Positions 16,194 through 26,123 are shown, numbered from the stretch's first letter. The stretch: 50,444 nt of DNA from Rhodococcus sp. 14-2470-1b (GCF_002259415.1 NZ_NPFY01000030.1:1-50444); one strand, 5' to 3'. Notes: a model not told the origin generated them from the letters alone. Numbers and translations are program-made.

Positions 16194-17039
16194 TCAGTAG
16201 CTGTGCTCGGGTCCGGGGAAGACTCCGCCGCGAACCTCGGCGAGATACGTCGCAGCTGCGGTCCGCAGTTCGTCTCCCACGTTGCCGAATTTCTTGACGA
16301 ACTTGGCGGTCTTGCCGTTGGTGTAGCCCGCCATGTCCTGCCAGACCAGCACCTGGGCGTCGGTTTCGTTGCCCGCACCGATGCCGATGGTCGGGATGGT
16401 GAGCTTGCGAGTCACCTGGCCTGCGATGTCGGCGGGCACCATCTCCATGACGACGGAGAACGCTCCCGCCTCCTGGACGGCAATGGCGTCGGCGACGAGC
16501 TGCTCGGAGCCGTCACCGCGACCCTGAACGCGGAAGCCGCCGAGGCCGTTCACGCTCTGCGGTGTGAAGCCGATGTGCGCCATGACCGGGATACCGGCCG
16601 CGGAGATCGCGGCGATCTGATCTGCGACACGTTCGCCACCCTCGAGCTTCACGGCGTGCGCGAGGCCTTCCTTCATGAACCGGGTGGCCGTCGCGAGCGC
16701 CTGCTGAGGCGAGGACTCGTAGGTGCCGAACGGGAGGTCGGCGACGACGAGTGCGTTGGGAGCCCCGCGGACGACGCCGCGAACCAGAGGCAGCAGTTCG
16801 TCGATGGTGATCGGCACCGTCGTGTCGTAGCCGTAGACGACGTTCGCTGCCGAGTCGCCGACGAGGAGGACCGGGATGCCCGCTTCCTCGAAGATGCGGG
16901 CGCTCGAGTAGTCGTACGCGGTGAGCATGGCCCACCGCTCGCCGTCGGCCTTCATCTGCAGCAGGTGATGGGTGCGGGTCTTGCGGGTCAAACCGGAGAC
17001 GGACGCATCGGACGAGCCGTAAACAGAATCGTTGGACAT
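16194..17039 (-). CDS. panB: 3-methyl-2-oxobutanoate hydroxymethyltransferase
   Basis: A 281-residue PanB (ketopantoate hydroxymethyltransferase), the first enzyme of pantothenate and coenzyme A synthesis; it adds a one-carbon unit from methylene-tetrahydrofolate to 2-oxoisovalerate. Family features: [20 protein letters not shown] near residues 38-57, [20 protein letters not shown] with the metal-binding Asp, [22 protein letters not shown] [20 protein letters not shown], and [28 protein letters not shown] ribosome site precedes the ATG. The C-terminal segment [20 protein letters not shown] is typical. Its position next to caeA and glnA2 is the same in mycobacteria. Confidence 0.97.
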   Translation of the reverse strand: MSNDSVYGSSDASVSGLTRKTRTHHLLQMKADGERWAMLTAYDYSSARIFEEAGIPVLLVGDSAANVVYGYDTTVPITIDELLPLVRGVVRGAPNALVVADLPFGTYESSPQQALATATRFMKEGLAHAVKLEGGERVADQIAAISAAGIPVMAHIGFTPQSVNGLGGFRVQGRGDGSEQLVADAIAVQEAGAFSVVMEMVPADIAGQVTRKLTIPTIGIGAGNETDAQVLVWQDMAGYTNGKTAKFVKKFGNVGDELRTAAATYLAEVRGGVFPGPEHSY

Positions 17040-17062
17040 CTTTGTCCCTTTCGGTTCCTCGA

Positions 17063-17079
17063 GGCCCGCTGTGCGGGTC
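17063..17079. terminator. Weak hairpin between nadE and panB
   Basis: A small inverted repeat, CCCGC-TGT-GCGGG at 17065-17077, extended by G-rich flanks, lies between the end of nadE and the start of panB, both on the reverse strand. It could end nadE transcription or form part of the panB leader. There is no clear U-run. Confidence 0.35.
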
Positions 17080-17156
17080 CCCGGGATGGGGTTGATGACG
17101 ACATCAGTCTGCCACCGGCACGACCGACGCCGAAGCGCACCCGGACGTGCAATTCG

Positions 17157-18899
17157 TCACACTCTGCGTCGGCCGTCGGTGATCGGCATACGTCGATCCC
17201 GCCCGAACGCCTTCGACGTCACCTTGGTGCCGATCGGATACTGCCTGCGTTTGTATTCGGCCGCGTCGACTTTGGCTACGACGTCCGCGACCTCCGCGGG
17301 GTCGAAGCCTGCCGCCACGATGTCGTCCTCACCCTGATCGCAGTCGACGTAGCGGAACAGGATCGCGTCGAGCCGGTCGTAATCCGGGAGCGAATCGGAG
17401 TCGAGTTGATCCGGGCGCAACTCTGCAGACGGAGGCTTGTCGATGCTCGCCTCCGGAATCGGGGGCACCTCGCCACGTCCGGCCGCTGCGTCGTTGCGCC
17501 ACCGCGCCAGCTCCCACACCATGGATTTCGGTACGTCCTTGATGGGAGCGAACCCGCCGACGGCGTCGCCGTAGATGGTCGAATAACCAACGGCCAGTTC
17601 GGATTTGTTGCCGGTGGCGAGAATCAGATGTCCCGCCGAGTTGGAGAGCGCCATCAGAACTATGCCGCGGCAGCGGGCCTGAACATTCTCCTCCGCGATG
17701 CCGGAAAGGCCGAGCTGATCCGTCACCGACCGCACCATGTCGACGATGGACTCGATGCCGAAATGAAGCCCGGTGCGCGACGCAAGATCGTTCGCGTCCG
17801 CAAGTGAGTGATCCGAGGAGTATTGCGACGGCATCGCGACGCCGTGCACGGACTCCGCTCCGAGAGCGTCGACGGCGATCGCCGCGACCACAGCGGAATC
17901 GATGCCTCCGGACAGGCCCAGCGCCACCGAGGCGAACCCGTTCTTGTGGACGTAATCGCGCAACCCGGTGACGAGTGCCGCCCACGTCGACGCCAGGTCG
18001 TCGAGCGGTTCTGCCACCGATCGAGGTAGCCGATCCCAGCCGCGGACCAGGAGATCCGGCACGGTGTTCCGGTCGATGGACCACCCCGGCGGTGGGCCGC
18101 CGTCGGGACGCCGCGCGTCGGAGACGTCGAGGTCCACGCACAGCAGGTGCTCGGTGAACGCAGGAGCGAGACCGAGGATGGTTCCATCGGCGGCGACGAC
18201 CATGCTGCCGCCGTCGAACACGAGCTCGTCCTGACCCCCGACCAGGTTGGCGTAGACGACAGGTACCGCAGCCTCGGCTGCCCGCCGCTGGACCACCGAG
18301 AGGCGGACCTCCGCCTTGCCGCGCTCGAACGGACTCGCATTCAGGCACAGCAGCACGTCGACTCCGGCCGCGGCGTACGCGGGAACCGGCCCGCCGGGCT
18401 GCCAGATGTCTTCACAGACAACGATTCCCAGGCGAACATCGTTCACCTCGGTGATGCTCAACCGCGTTCCGGGGGCGAAGTATCGGAGCTCGTCGAAGAC
18501 GCGGTAGGTGGGAAGCGCGTGCTTGTCGTACCGCGACACGACGTCGCCACGGAAGAGAACGGCGGCGCTGTTCCTCGATCCCACCGCGTCGCGGTCGAGG
18601 TACCCGACGACGGCGACGACGTCACCGCATCCGGCTCGGTCGAGTGCTTCGGCGAGGTCGTGCAGAGCGTCGCGCGACGTGTGCGCGAAATCCGGTCGAA
18701 GCGCGAGGTCCTCCACCGGATAACCGGTCAGGGCCATCTCCGGAAACACCACGACCTGGGCGCCTTCCTGCGCGGCGCGCGACGTCCAGTCGACAATCAG
18801 TTCGGAATTCGCGGTGAGGTCACCGACTGTCGGGTTGATCTGGGCAAGGGCTGTTCGCAGTGCCTGCACGACTGGAAACACTAGTGCCGCAGACTGCAC
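17157..18899 (-). CDS. nadE: Glutamine-dependent NAD+ synthetase
   Basis: A 580-residue two-domain enzyme that amidates nicotinic acid adenine dinucleotide to NAD+. The N-terminal nitrilase-type glutaminase (about 12-275) has the triad Glu54 (VVFPEMALTGY), Lys126 (SRYDKHALP) and Cys162 (GIVVCEDIW). The C-terminal synthetase has the ATP-binding LGLSGGIDSAVVAAIAVDAL, then ATGNKSELAVGYSTIYGDAV. This is the shorter bacterial form; from memory, the M. tuberculosis enzyme is about 679 residues and encoded elsewhere, so this copy is a departure from mycobacterial gene order. The start is uncertain: GTG 18899 gives this length, and GTG 18869 would begin nearer the conserved RTALAQINPTVGDL. Confidence 0.93.
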   Translation of the reverse strand: MQSAALVFPVVQALRTALAQINPTVGDLTANSELIVDWTSRAAQEGAQVVVFPEMALTGYPVEDLALRPDFAHTSRDALHDLAEALDRAGCGDVVAVVGYLDRDAVGSRNSAAVLFRGDVVSRYDKHALPTYRVFDELRYFAPGTRLSITEVNDVRLGIVVCEDIWQPGGPVPAYAAAGVDVLLCLNASPFERGKAEVRLSVVQRRAAEAAVPVVYANLVGGQDELVFDGGSMVVAADGTILGLAPAFTEHLLCVDLDVSDARRPDGGPPPGWSIDRNTVPDLLVRGWDRLPRSVAEPLDDLASTWAALVTGLRDYVHKNGFASVALGLSGGIDSAVVAAIAVDALGAESVHGVAMPSQYSSDHSLADANDLASRTGLHFGIESIVDMVRSVTDQLGLSGIAEENVQARCRGIVLMALSNSAGHLILATGNKSELAVGYSTIYGDAVGGFAPIKDVPKSMVWELARWRNDAAAGRGEVPPIPEASIDKPPSAELRPDQLDSDSLPDYDRLDAILFRYVDCDQGEDDIVAAGFDPAEVADVVAKVDAAEYKRRQYPIGTKVTSKAFGRDRRMPITDGRRRV

Positions 18900-18927
18900 C
18901 TCGCCCGCTCTGGCACGATTTCACCTC

Positions 18928-20526
18928 ATGAGCGTCTCCTCGGATCGGACAGCACGTACCCGCCACGGACGGCGTCACGGACGAACGGTGGCCACAGCCC
19001 TCGGTGCTGTCGCGGTGACGGTGGCTGCCGGCTGCGGGAGCGCCGACGTCGAATCGGGCACGCCGCAGCCGGAGAACACGGCGTCGCCAGGTGCGGGCGT
19101 GATTCCAGCGGGTCTCGAGCGGTACTACACGCAGGAACTCGACTGGGGATCGTGCGACGACTACAACACCGACGGAACCGTGCTCGGCAGTTCCGTCGAG
19201 TGCGCCCGTGTGACCGTTCCGCTCGACTACCAGGACCCGGACGGTCCGACAGCGCAGGTCGCGGTGTCCCGCGTGCAGGCGTCGGGGGAGCGCACCGGAT
19301 CCATACTGTTCAACCCGGGCGGGCCAGGATCGTCCGGGCTGTACCTCGCCACCCAGGCCGAGGACACCGCACTCGCGGAGAACTTCGACCGAATCGGCTT
19401 CGACCCCCGCGGGATCGGCGCGTCGACGCCCGCAGTTCGGTGCCTCACCGCGGAGGAAACGGACCTCGAACGCGCCGAGCCGGACGTCGACGTCTCGCCT
19501 GACGGCATCGCCGCAGTGGAGAACGATCATCGCGAGTACGCCGCGAAGTGCGTCGAACGAACCGGTGCCGACGTACTCGAACACGTCGGCACGCGTGAGG
19601 TCGTGCAGGACATGGACGTCATCCGATCGGTTCTGGGCGACGAGAAGCTCACCTACCTCGGCTATTCGTACGGAACGCGGATCGGCGCCGCCTACGCGGA
19701 AGCGTTCCCGGACAGAGTCCGCGCCATGGTTCTCGACGGTGCACTCGACCCCGAGCAGAGCCCCGTCGACGAGGCGGTCGAGCAAGGAGCTGCGTTCCAA
19801 GGTGCCTTCGACGCGTTCGCCGATGACTGCGCACAGAGCGAGGCGTGCCCTCTCGGGCCGGACCCGGCCGCCGCGGACCGGACGTTCCGGGAGCTCGTCG
19901 ACCCACTGATCCAGACGCCTGCCGCTACCACGGATCCGCGCGGACTCGGTTACGACGACGCGATCACCGGAACGCAGCAAGCCCTGTACTCGCAAAGCCT
20001 CTGGCGCGTCCTGCGTGTGGGACTGACCGAACTCCGGGAGGGCAGGGGAGACACGCTGCTCCGCCTGGCAGACACCTACAGCGGCCGTCTCGACGACGGT
20101 ACCTACTCCAATCTGGACGACGCGTTCAACGCCATCCGCTGCGTCGACGATCCGCCGACCACCGACCGCGCCGAGGCCGGAGAAGCCGACCGACGATATC
20201 GGGAAGCTGCTCCGTTCCTCGACGACGGACGCGGAACCGGAAACGCACCGCTCGATGTCTGCGCGTTCTGGCCCGTCCCCAACACCAGCACTCCCTACAC
20301 GATCTCGGCCGAGGGACTTCCGAAACTGGTCGTGATCTCGACGACCTTCGACCCGGCGACGCCGTACCAGGCAGGCGTCGAACTTGCTCGTCAATTGGAC
20401 GCAGACCTGATCACGTTCGACGGGGCGCAGCACACCGTCGCGTTCTCCGGCGAGAACTGCGTCGACGAACCGGTGATCGACTACCTCGTCGATCTGACCC
20501 CGCCAGGTAACGATTTGGTGTGCTGA
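18928..20526 (+). CDS. caeA: Secreted alpha/beta hydrolase, tripeptidyl-aminopeptidase-like lipoprotein
   Basis: A 532-residue S33-type hydrolase. The signal peptide (residues 10-35) ends in VAAGC, a plausible lipobox with Cys36, so it is probably anchored outside the membrane. Catalytic elements are oxyanion loop FNPGGPGSSG (128-137), nucleophile Ser247 in GYSYGT, Asp in STTFDPATPYQ and His in FDGAQHTVAF near the C-terminus. Paired Cys residues suggest disulfides. It corresponds in position to mycobacterial Rv2224c (CaeA/Hip1), a cell-envelope serine hydrolase that cleaves peptides; substrates here are unknown. It is divergent from nadE, 28 bases apart. The ATG at 18928 is chosen because upstream codons do not look like a signal peptide. 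Confidence 0.87.
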   Translation: MSVSSDRTARTRHGRRHGRTVATALGAVAVTVAAGCGSADVESGTPQPENTASPGAGVIPAGLERYYTQELDWGSCDDYNTDGTVLGSSVECARVTVPLDYQDPDGPTAQVAVSRVQASGERTGSILFNPGGPGSSGLYLATQAEDTALAENFDRIGFDPRGIGASTPAVRCLTAEETDLERAEPDVDVSPDGIAAVENDHREYAAKCVERTGADVLEHVGTREVVQDMDVIRSVLGDEKLTYLGYSYGTRIGAAYAEAFPDRVRAMVLDGALDPEQSPVDEAVEQGAAFQGAFDAFADDCAQSEACPLGPDPAAADRTFRELVDPLIQTPAATTDPRGLGYDDAITGTQQALYSQSLWRVLRVGLTELREGRGDTLLRLADTYSGRLDDGTYSNLDDAFNAIRCVDDPPTTDRAEAGEADRRYREAAPFLDDGRGTGNAPLDVCAFWPVPNTSTPYTISAEGLPKLVVISTTFDPATPYQAGVELARQLDADLITFDGAQHTVAFSGENCVDEPVIDYLVDLTPPGNDLVC

Positions 20527-20531
20527 CGGAA

Positions 20532-20559
20532 TCTCACCAGTGTCCTTTCCCAGGTGAGA
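20532..20559 (+). terminator. Candidate terminator after caeA
   Basis: A seven-base-pair stem, TCTCACC/GGTGAGA, with a 14-base loop begins six bases after the caeA stop. The stem is short and there is no U-run, so this is only a weak candidate for separating caeA from glnA2. Confidence 0.35.
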
Positions 20560-20588
20560 GCTATACGCAGTGAGACCGAATTCACGAT

Positions 20589-20620
20589 GTAACACAGATT
20601 TAACGCGGTTTGCTTAGTCT
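20589..20620 (+). promoter_or_regulatory. glnA2 promoter with GlnR-like half-sites
   Basis: GTAAC-ACAGAT-TTAAC at 20589-20604 has the AC-N9-AC spacing of mycobacterial and streptomycete GlnR sites. It overlaps the expected -35 of a promoter whose -10 is TAGTCT (20615-20620), seven bases before the glnA2 ATG. Overlap with the -35 would fit either repression or a weak activator site. In mycobacteria glnA2 is not a well-known GlnR target, so this is inference from the motif. Confidence 0.45.
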
Positions 20621-20627
20621 CGCGGAC

Positions 20628-21968
20628 ATGGATCGCCAAAAGGAATTCGTGCTCCGGACACTGGAGGAGCGGGACATCCGTTTCGTCCGCCTGTGGTTCA
20701 CCGACGTTCTGGGGTACCTGAAATCCGTCGCGATCGCGCCGGCGGAACTCGAGGGCGCGTTCGACGAAGGCATCGGCTTCGACGGCAGCGCCATCGAGGG
20801 CTTCGCGCGCGTCTCGGAGGCCGACACCGTCGCCAAGCCGGATCCGTCGACGTTCCAGATCCTGCCGTGGTCCACGAGCAAGGGTCACCAGCACTCCGCG
20901 CGCATGTTCTGCGACATCGCGATGCCCGACGGTTCGCCTTCCTGGGCCGATTCGCGCCACGTGTTGCGCCGTCAGCTGAGCAAGGCCGCCGACCTCGGGT
21001 TCAGTTGCTACGTGCACCCCGAGATCGAGTTCTTCCTCCTCAAGGACAGCCCAGAGGACGGGTCTCCGCCCACGCCCGCGGACAACGGCGGTTACTTCGA
21101 CCAGGCCGTGCACGACTCGGCACCGAACTTCCGTCGCCACGCCATCGATGCGCTCGAGTCGATGGGGATCTCCGTCGAGTTCAGCCACCACGAGGCTGCG
21201 CCCGGTCAGCAGGAGATCGATCTCCGCTACGCCGACGCACTGTCGATGGCCGACAACATCATGACGTTCCGCTACGTGGTCAAAGAGGTCGCGATCGAAG
21301 AGGGCGTCCGCGCGACGTTCATGCCCAAGCCGTTCAGCGACCAGGCCGGCTCGGCGATGCACACGCACATGAGTCTCTTCGAGGGAGACGCCAACGCATT
21401 CCACAACCCGGACGATCCGATGCAGTTGTCGGAGACCGGTAAGTCGTTCATCGCAGGCATTCTCGAGCACGCCAACGAGATCAGTGCCGTGACCAACCAG
21501 TGGGTCAACTCCTACAAGCGTCTGGTCCGTGGCGGTGAGGCACCGACGGCAGCGTCGTGGGGCCCGGCTAACCGCTCCGCTCTCATTCGTGTCCCGATGT
21601 ACACGCCCAACAAGGCGTCCTCGCGTCGCGTCGAGATCCGAAGCCCTGATTCGGCGTGCAACCCGTACCTGGCTTTCGCGGTGTTGCTGGCGGCCGGTCT
21701 GCGCGGCATCGAGAAGGGCTACACGTTGCCTCCCGAGGCCGAAGAGGACGTGTGGGCGTTGACGTCCGCCGAACGGCGTGCAATGGGCTACAAGGAGCTT
21801 CCGGGCAACCTCGATCAGGCCCTCAACGCGATGGAGAACTCGGAGCTCGTGGCCGAGGCTCTCGGCGAGCACGTCTTCGACTTCTTCCTCCGCAACAAGC
21901 GTCGTGAGTGGGAGGAATACCGCAGTCATGTCACCCCGTACGAATTGAAGGCGTACCTGGGGTTGTGA
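20628..21968 (+). CDS. glnA2: Type I glutamine synthetase GlnA2
   Basis: A 446-residue type I glutamine synthetase, the same length as mycobacterial GlnA2. Present: FDGSAIEGFARV, the metal-site EIEFFLLK, HHEAAPGQQEIDLRYADA, ATFMPKPFSDQAGSAMHTHM (ATP site) and NRSALIRVPMYTPN. The usual adenylylation segment is replaced by LTSAERRAMGYKELPGNLDQ and lacks a tyrosine in the NLYxLP context, so GlnE should not modify it. It makes glutamine from glutamate, ammonia and ATP; in Actinobacteria GlnA2 is minor and may use other amine or amino-acid substrates. glnE follows about 100 bases downstream on the same strand, as in mycobacteria. A leaderless start is likely. Confidence 0.95.
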   Translation: MDRQKEFVLRTLEERDIRFVRLWFTDVLGYLKSVAIAPAELEGAFDEGIGFDGSAIEGFARVSEADTVAKPDPSTFQILPWSTSKGHQHSARMFCDIAMPDGSPSWADSRHVLRRQLSKAADLGFSCYVHPEIEFFLLKDSPEDGSPPTPADNGGYFDQAVHDSAPNFRRHAIDALESMGISVEFSHHEAAPGQQEIDLRYADALSMADNIMTFRYVVKEVAIEEGVRATFMPKPFSDQAGSAMHTHMSLFEGDANAFHNPDDPMQLSETGKSFIAGILEHANEISAVTNQWVNSYKRLVRGGEAPTAASWGPANRSALIRVPMYTPNKASSRRVEIRSPDSACNPYLAFAVLLAAGLRGIEKGYTLPPEAEEDVWALTSAERRAMGYKELPGNLDQALNAMENSELVAEALGEHVFDFFLRNKRREWEEYRSHVTPYELKAYLGL

Positions 21969-22067
21969 ATCGGACGGGCGCCCATGGGTTAGGTTTTACC
22001 CGTTCGAGGTAGTTTCCCCCCGCGGTGAGGTGAATCAGGTGTCACGCCAGAGTCGAGGTGTTCGCTG

Positions 22068-25000
22068 ATGGTGCGTCCACCGACGTCACGTTCGGTTGTT
22101 CCCGGCGCAGGGCGGCTGGGACTGGTCGAATCCACCGCGCCCACCGACCTCCGCACGCTCGGGTGGGTGGACGAGGACAGCCTCGAACTGTTGTGGTCGC
22201 TCTCCCGTGCAGCCAACGCCGATCTCGCGCTCCGTACCGTCGTCCGGTTGAACGATGCACTCGGTGACAAATTCTCCGAGTTGGACTCCGCACTGCGCAC
22301 GGACAAGGGTCTTCGCGGTCGGCTCTTCGGGCTGGCGGGCGCGTCGAGCGCCCTGGCGGACCACCTCGTCTCCGATCCGCAGTCGTGGCGCCTGCTCGCC
22401 TCTCCCGACGGCAAGTCCACCGGTCGGATAGACCTGCCGAGCAAACAGCAGCTCACCGAACAGTTGCTCGCAGCGGTCCAGGCGAGCCCGGAGACCGGGG
22501 AACATGCGTCCCCCGAACTGTATCGAGCGTCCATCACCGGACCGGAAGCCGTTGTCGCGCTGAGGAAGACCTACCGGGATCAGGTGATGGTGCTGGCGGC
22601 CGCCGACCTGGCCGCCACCGTCGAGAACGAACCGGTTCTGCCGTACCAACTCGTCGGCAACCAACTCTCGGACATGGCCGACGCCGCCCTCACCGCAGCT
22701 CTCGCCGTGGCCATCGCCACCGCCTGCCCGGACAAGCCGTGCCCCAGCCGCATCGCCGTCATCGCGATGGGCAAATGCGGTGCCCGGGAACTGAACTACG
22801 TCTCCGACGTCGACGTCGTGTTCGTCGCCGAGCCCGCGGATGCAACCGCCAGCCGGATCGCAGGAGAGATGATGCGAATCGGCTCGTCTGCGTTCTTCGA
22901 GGTCGACGCCGCGCTGCGCCCCGAGGGCAAACGCGGCGAACTGGTGCGGACACTGGATTCGCACGTCGCCTACTACAAGCGCTGGGCCAAGACGTGGGAG
23001 TTCCAGGCGTTGCTCAAGGCACGTCCGATGACCGGAGACATGGAACTCGGGCACAGCTACGTCGACGCGTTGAATCCGATGGTCTGGTTGGCGTCGCAGC
23101 GAGAGGACTTCGTTCCCGAGGTGCGGGCGATGCGCCGTCGGGTCGAGGAAATGGTTCCCCCGGAACTGCGCGAGCGAGAGATCAAACTCGGCCGCGGCAG
23201 CCTTCGCGACGTCGAGTTCGCCGTCCAATTGCTCCAACTCGTGCACGGCCGCACCGACGAGTCGCTGCGGGTGCTGGGGACGACCGACGCACTGACGGCG
23301 TTGACCGACGGCGGATACATCGGCCGCGACGATGCGGCCAATCTCACTGCGTCCTACGAGTTCCTGCGTCTCATCGAGCATCGCCTGCAGCTGCAGCGGA
23401 TGAAGCGGACGCACACCTTGCCTCCACCCGACGACGAGGAAGCGTTGCGGTGGCTGGCACGGGCCGCGCACATGCGGCCCGACGGCAATCGAGATGCGCT
23501 CGGTGTGTTGGCCGCGGAGATCAAGCGCAACGCGCAGCGGATCCGCAGACTCCACGCGAAACTGTTCTACCGGCCGTTGCTCGACTCGGTGGTCCGATTC
23601 GACTCCGATACGGTGCGGTTGACACCCGACGCCGCGATTCGGCAGCTCGCAGCGCTCGGATACGCGGCACCGGAAAATGCACTCGGGCACCTTCGCGCGC
23701 TCGTCGGTGCGGGAGCGCGGCGCGGTCAGATCCAAGCGGTGCTGTTGCCGACGTTGTTGGAGTGGCTCGCCGACACCCCGGACCCGGACGCTGGGTTGCT
23801 CAACTATCGTCGACTGTCCGAGGCGGCGAGCGAGCAGACGTGGTTCCTGCGCACTCTGCGTGACGAGGGTGCTGTCGCGCAGCGTCTGATGATCGTGCTC
23901 GGTTCGTCCGCGTACGTTCCGGAACTGCTGATCAAGGCGCCCGAAGTCATCCGTCTGTACGCGGACGGTCCCAGCGGACCCCGTCTGCTCGACGCCGAAC
24001 CCGAGGAGACGTATCGCGCGATCCTGTCGTCTTCGGGACGCTACGAGGACCCGGTCCGTGCAATCAACGCCGCGCGCGCTCTGCGCCGTCACGAACTCGC
24101 TCGCGTCGCGTCTGCGGACATCCTCGGCATGCTCGACGTGCCGCAGGTCTGCCGGGCACTGTCGTCGGTGTGGGCAGCAGTCATCAACGCGGCTCTCGCC
24201 GCGGCGATTCGATCCAGCGTCGCCGAGCGAGGCGAGCCGGCACCGGCAACGCTTGCGGTCATCGGAATGGGTCGACTCGGCGGCGGCGAGCTCGGTTACG
24301 GCAGCGACGCTGACGTGTTGTTCGTGTGCGAGCCCGCCGAAGGCGCCGACGACAGCGCTGCAGTCAAGTGGGCCAACGGCATTGCGGACAAGATTCGTAA
24401 GCTGCTCGGAGCGCCGAGCACCGACCCGCCCCTCGAGGTCGACACCGGTCTTCGTCCCGAAGGTCGCAACGGCCCTGTCGTGCGAACGCTTGCGTCGTAC
24501 GAGGCGTACTACGCTCAGTGGGCGCAGGCATGGGAAGTTCAGGCGCTTCTGCGCGCTCATCAGGTAGCGGGCGACGAGGACCTCGGCATCCGGTTCCTGC
24601 TGATGGTGGATAAGATTCGCTACCCGGAAGGCGGGGTGTCGCAGGACGCGGTCCGCGAGATCCGACGAATCAAGGCGCGCATCGACTCCGAGCGACTGCC
24701 CAAGGGGGCCGACCCCGCCACGCACACCAAACTTGGCCGCGGCGGGCTCGCCGACATCGAGTGGACCGTGCAGTTGATCCAGCTGCGGCATGCGCATGAC
24801 GTGAAGTCACTGCACAACACGTCCACGTTGCAAAGCCTGGACGCCATCGGTGCAGCAGAGCTGATGAGCGAGACCGATGTCGAATTACTGCGCGAAGCAT
24901 GGATTCTCGCGACGAAGGCCCGTAACGCGCTGGTCCTCGTCCGTGGCAAGCCGACCGACCAGTTGCCGCGACCGGGCCATGTGCTCTCCGCGGTGGCCAA

Positions 25001-25103
25001 GGTCGCCGGCTGGGACAACGGCGACGCCGGGGCCTTCCTCGACAACTACCTGCGGGTGACTCGTCGCGCCAAGGCAGTGGTGGAGCGGACCTTCGGAGCG
25101 TGA
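22068..25103 (+). CDS. glnE: Bifunctional glutamine synthetase adenylyltransferase/deadenylase
   Basis: A 1011-residue GlnE with two nucleotidyltransferase halves. The N-terminal half has [20 protein letters not shown] (residues about 234-253) with the G-G-x(n)-D-x-D type active site, and the C-terminal half has [20 protein letters not shown] (about 735-754). Each is followed by [13 protein letters not shown] or [13 protein letters not shown] and by [11 protein letters not shown] or [11 protein letters not shown] helical signatures. It adds and removes AMP on the conserved tyrosine of glutamine synthetase; the target here should be GlnA1 (Tyr406) and not GlnA2. Length is normal. It ends 15 bases before the convergent end of the ABC solute-binding gene, with no clear terminator. 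Confidence 0.97.
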   Translation: MVRPPTSRSVVPGAGRLGLVESTAPTDLRTLGWVDEDSLELLWSLSRAANADLALRTVVRLNDALGDKFSELDSALRTDKGLRGRLFGLAGASSALADHLVSDPQSWRLLASPDGKSTGRIDLPSKQQLTEQLLAAVQASPETGEHASPELYRASITGPEAVVALRKTYRDQVMVLAAADLAATVENEPVLPYQLVGNQLSDMADAALTAALAVAIATACPDKPCPSRIAVIAMGKCGARELNYVSDVDVVFVAEPADATASRIAGEMMRIGSSAFFEVDAALRPEGKRGELVRTLDSHVAYYKRWAKTWEFQALLKARPMTGDMELGHSYVDALNPMVWLASQREDFVPEVRAMRRRVEEMVPPELREREIKLGRGSLRDVEFAVQLLQLVHGRTDESLRVLGTTDALTALTDGGYIGRDDAANLTASYEFLRLIEHRLQLQRMKRTHTLPPPDDEEALRWLARAAHMRPDGNRDALGVLAAEIKRNAQRIRRLHAKLFYRPLLDSVVRFDSDTVRLTPDAAIRQLAALGYAAPENALGHLRALVGAGARRGQIQAVLLPTLLEWLADTPDPDAGLLNYRRLSEAASEQTWFLRTLRDEGAVAQRLMIVLGSSAYVPELLIKAPEVIRLYADGPSGPRLLDAEPEETYRAILSSSGRYEDPVRAINAARALRRHELARVASADILGMLDVPQVCRALSSVWAAVINAALAAAIRSSVAERGEPAPATLAVIGMGRLGGGELGYGSDADVLFVCEPAEGADDSAAVKWANGIADKIRKLLGAPSTDPPLEVDTGLRPEGRNGPVVRTLASYEAYYAQWAQAWEVQALLRAHQVAGDEDLGIRFLLMVDKIRYPEGGVSQDAVREIRRIKARIDSERLPKGADPATHTKLGRGGLADIEWTVQLIQLRHAHDVKSLHNTSTLQSLDAIGAAELMSETDVELLREAWILATKARNALVLVRGKPTDQLPRPGHVLSAVAKVAGWDNGDAGAFLDNYLRVTRRAKAVVERTFGA

Positions 25104-25118
25104 AGGCCCGCCCGCCCG

Positions 25119-26123
25119 TCACTGCGCGGTGACGAAGCCCTCCGACACCAACCAGTCGCGCGCGGCGTCGGCGGGCTCGATGCCCTCGACGTCGACCTGC
25201 CGGTTGAGTTCGGTCATCACCTGATCGGTCAATTTCTCCGAGATCGGTGCCATGACCTCGGCGACCTGTGGGTGCGCGTCGGCGAAGGCCTTTTTCATCA
25301 CCAGCGCCGGGTTGTACTTGGGGAAGAACGCTCGATCGTCCTCGAGCAGAACCAGATCGAGGGCGATGATGCGCCCGTCGGTGGTGAACACCTCACCGAA
25401 TTTGCACTGTGTCCCGTCGGCGGTGGCCTGGTAGATGATGCCGGTCTGCAGGATCTGGCGTGGCGCGGCGCCGGGGTCGAACTCGTACTTCGCGGCCATG
25501 CCCGGGTATCCGTCCTGACGGACGTTGAATTCGGTTTCGACGCACGTGGTGGCCGCGGCCGGGTCGGTGCGGACCAACTCCGCGTAATCCGACAGGGTGC
25601 GGATCCCGGTCTGCTCGGCTGTCTGCCTGTTCATCGCGAGGGCATAAGTGTTGTTCATCGGGGCGGGCACGGCCCACACCATGTCGTTCGCTTCCAGGTC
25701 GGCATCGCGGACGGCTTCGTACTGCTGCTGCGAGTCGGGAAGTGGAGTCTCGTTGCCCAGGTAGTTGATCCATCCGGTTCCGGTGTACTCGTACGTCAGG
25801 TCGATCTGACCGGCGAGCTGCGCTTCCCGCGTGCTGTTGGACCCTTGGATGTTGGTGAGGTCGCGGACATCGGCGCCTGCCGCGGACAACGCGAATTCGA
25901 TGATGTAGCCGAGGGTGATCTGTTCGGTGAAGTCCTTGGATCCGACGGTGACTTTGACGCCGTCCAGCTCCGGGACCGGTTCGATACTGCCGGGGCCGAC
26001 GGCCAGGGGCAGTGCGCCTCCCGATTCGAGGCCGCACCCGGTCACCAGTGCGCCGCACAGGGCTACGGCAACGGCGGTTCTTCTCATGGACGTTGTTCTT
26101 CTCATGGACAGTGTTCTTCTCAT
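25119..26123 (-). CDS. Osmoprotectant-type ABC transporter solute-binding lipoprotein
   Basis: A 334-residue OpuAC/ProX-family binding protein. The N-terminus MRRTLSMRRTTSMRRTAVAV is unusual: three in-frame ATGs arise from an 18-base tandem repeat. The signal then runs VALCGALVTGC with lipid Cys30. The binding fold shows KVTVGSKDFTEQITLGYIIE, DLTYEYTGTGWINYLG and TDGRIIALDLVLLEDDRAFF. The ligand is probably glycine betaine, choline, carnitine or a similar quaternary amine. The first ATG (26123) overlaps the upstream permease stop by four bases, so coupling favours it, but 26105 and 26087 would also give a working signal. It is the last gene of the four-gene importer operon. Confidence 0.88.
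   Translation of the reverse strand: MRRTLSMRRTTSMRRTAVAVALCGALVTGCGLESGGALPLAVGPGSIEPVPELDGVKVTVGSKDFTEQITLGYIIEFALSAAGADVRDLTNIQGSNSTREAQLAGQIDLTYEYTGTGWINYLGNETPLPDSQQQYEAVRDADLEANDMVWAVPAPMNNTYALAMNRQTAEQTGIRTLSDYAELVRTDPAAATTCVETEFNVRQDGYPGMAAKYEFDPGAAPRQILQTGIIYQATADGTQCKFGEVFTTDGRIIALDLVLLEDDRAFFPKYNPALVMKKAFADAHPQVAEVMAPISEKLTDQVMTELNRQVDVEGIEPADAARDWLVSEGFVTAQ
26077..26123. repeat. 18-base tandem repeat triplicating a start region
   Basis: The motif GTTCTTCTCAT (reverse strand ATGAGAAGAAC) occurs at 26077-26087, 26095-26105 and 26113-26123, exactly 18 bases apart, with similar spacer GGAC. Each copy gives an in-frame ATG-Arg-Arg-Thr. The repeat lies at the start of the solute-binding lipoprotein gene and the first copy overlaps the permease stop. 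Confidence 0.9.

Noticed and set aside
15264..17807. A forward open frame of about 850 codons
   Set aside because: It is antisense to pip, the lipoprotein, panB and part of nadE, all of which have clear family motifs; no domain in the long frame.
22086..24797. A reverse-strand open frame of about 900 codons
   Set aside because: It lies wholly antisense to glnE, is rich in Arg/His/Gly/Val as expected for high-GC shadow frames, and has no recognisable domain.
25104..25118. A terminator between glnE and the solute-binding gene
   Set aside because: Only 15 bases separate the two stops; the GCCCGCCCGCCC run has no inverted partner.
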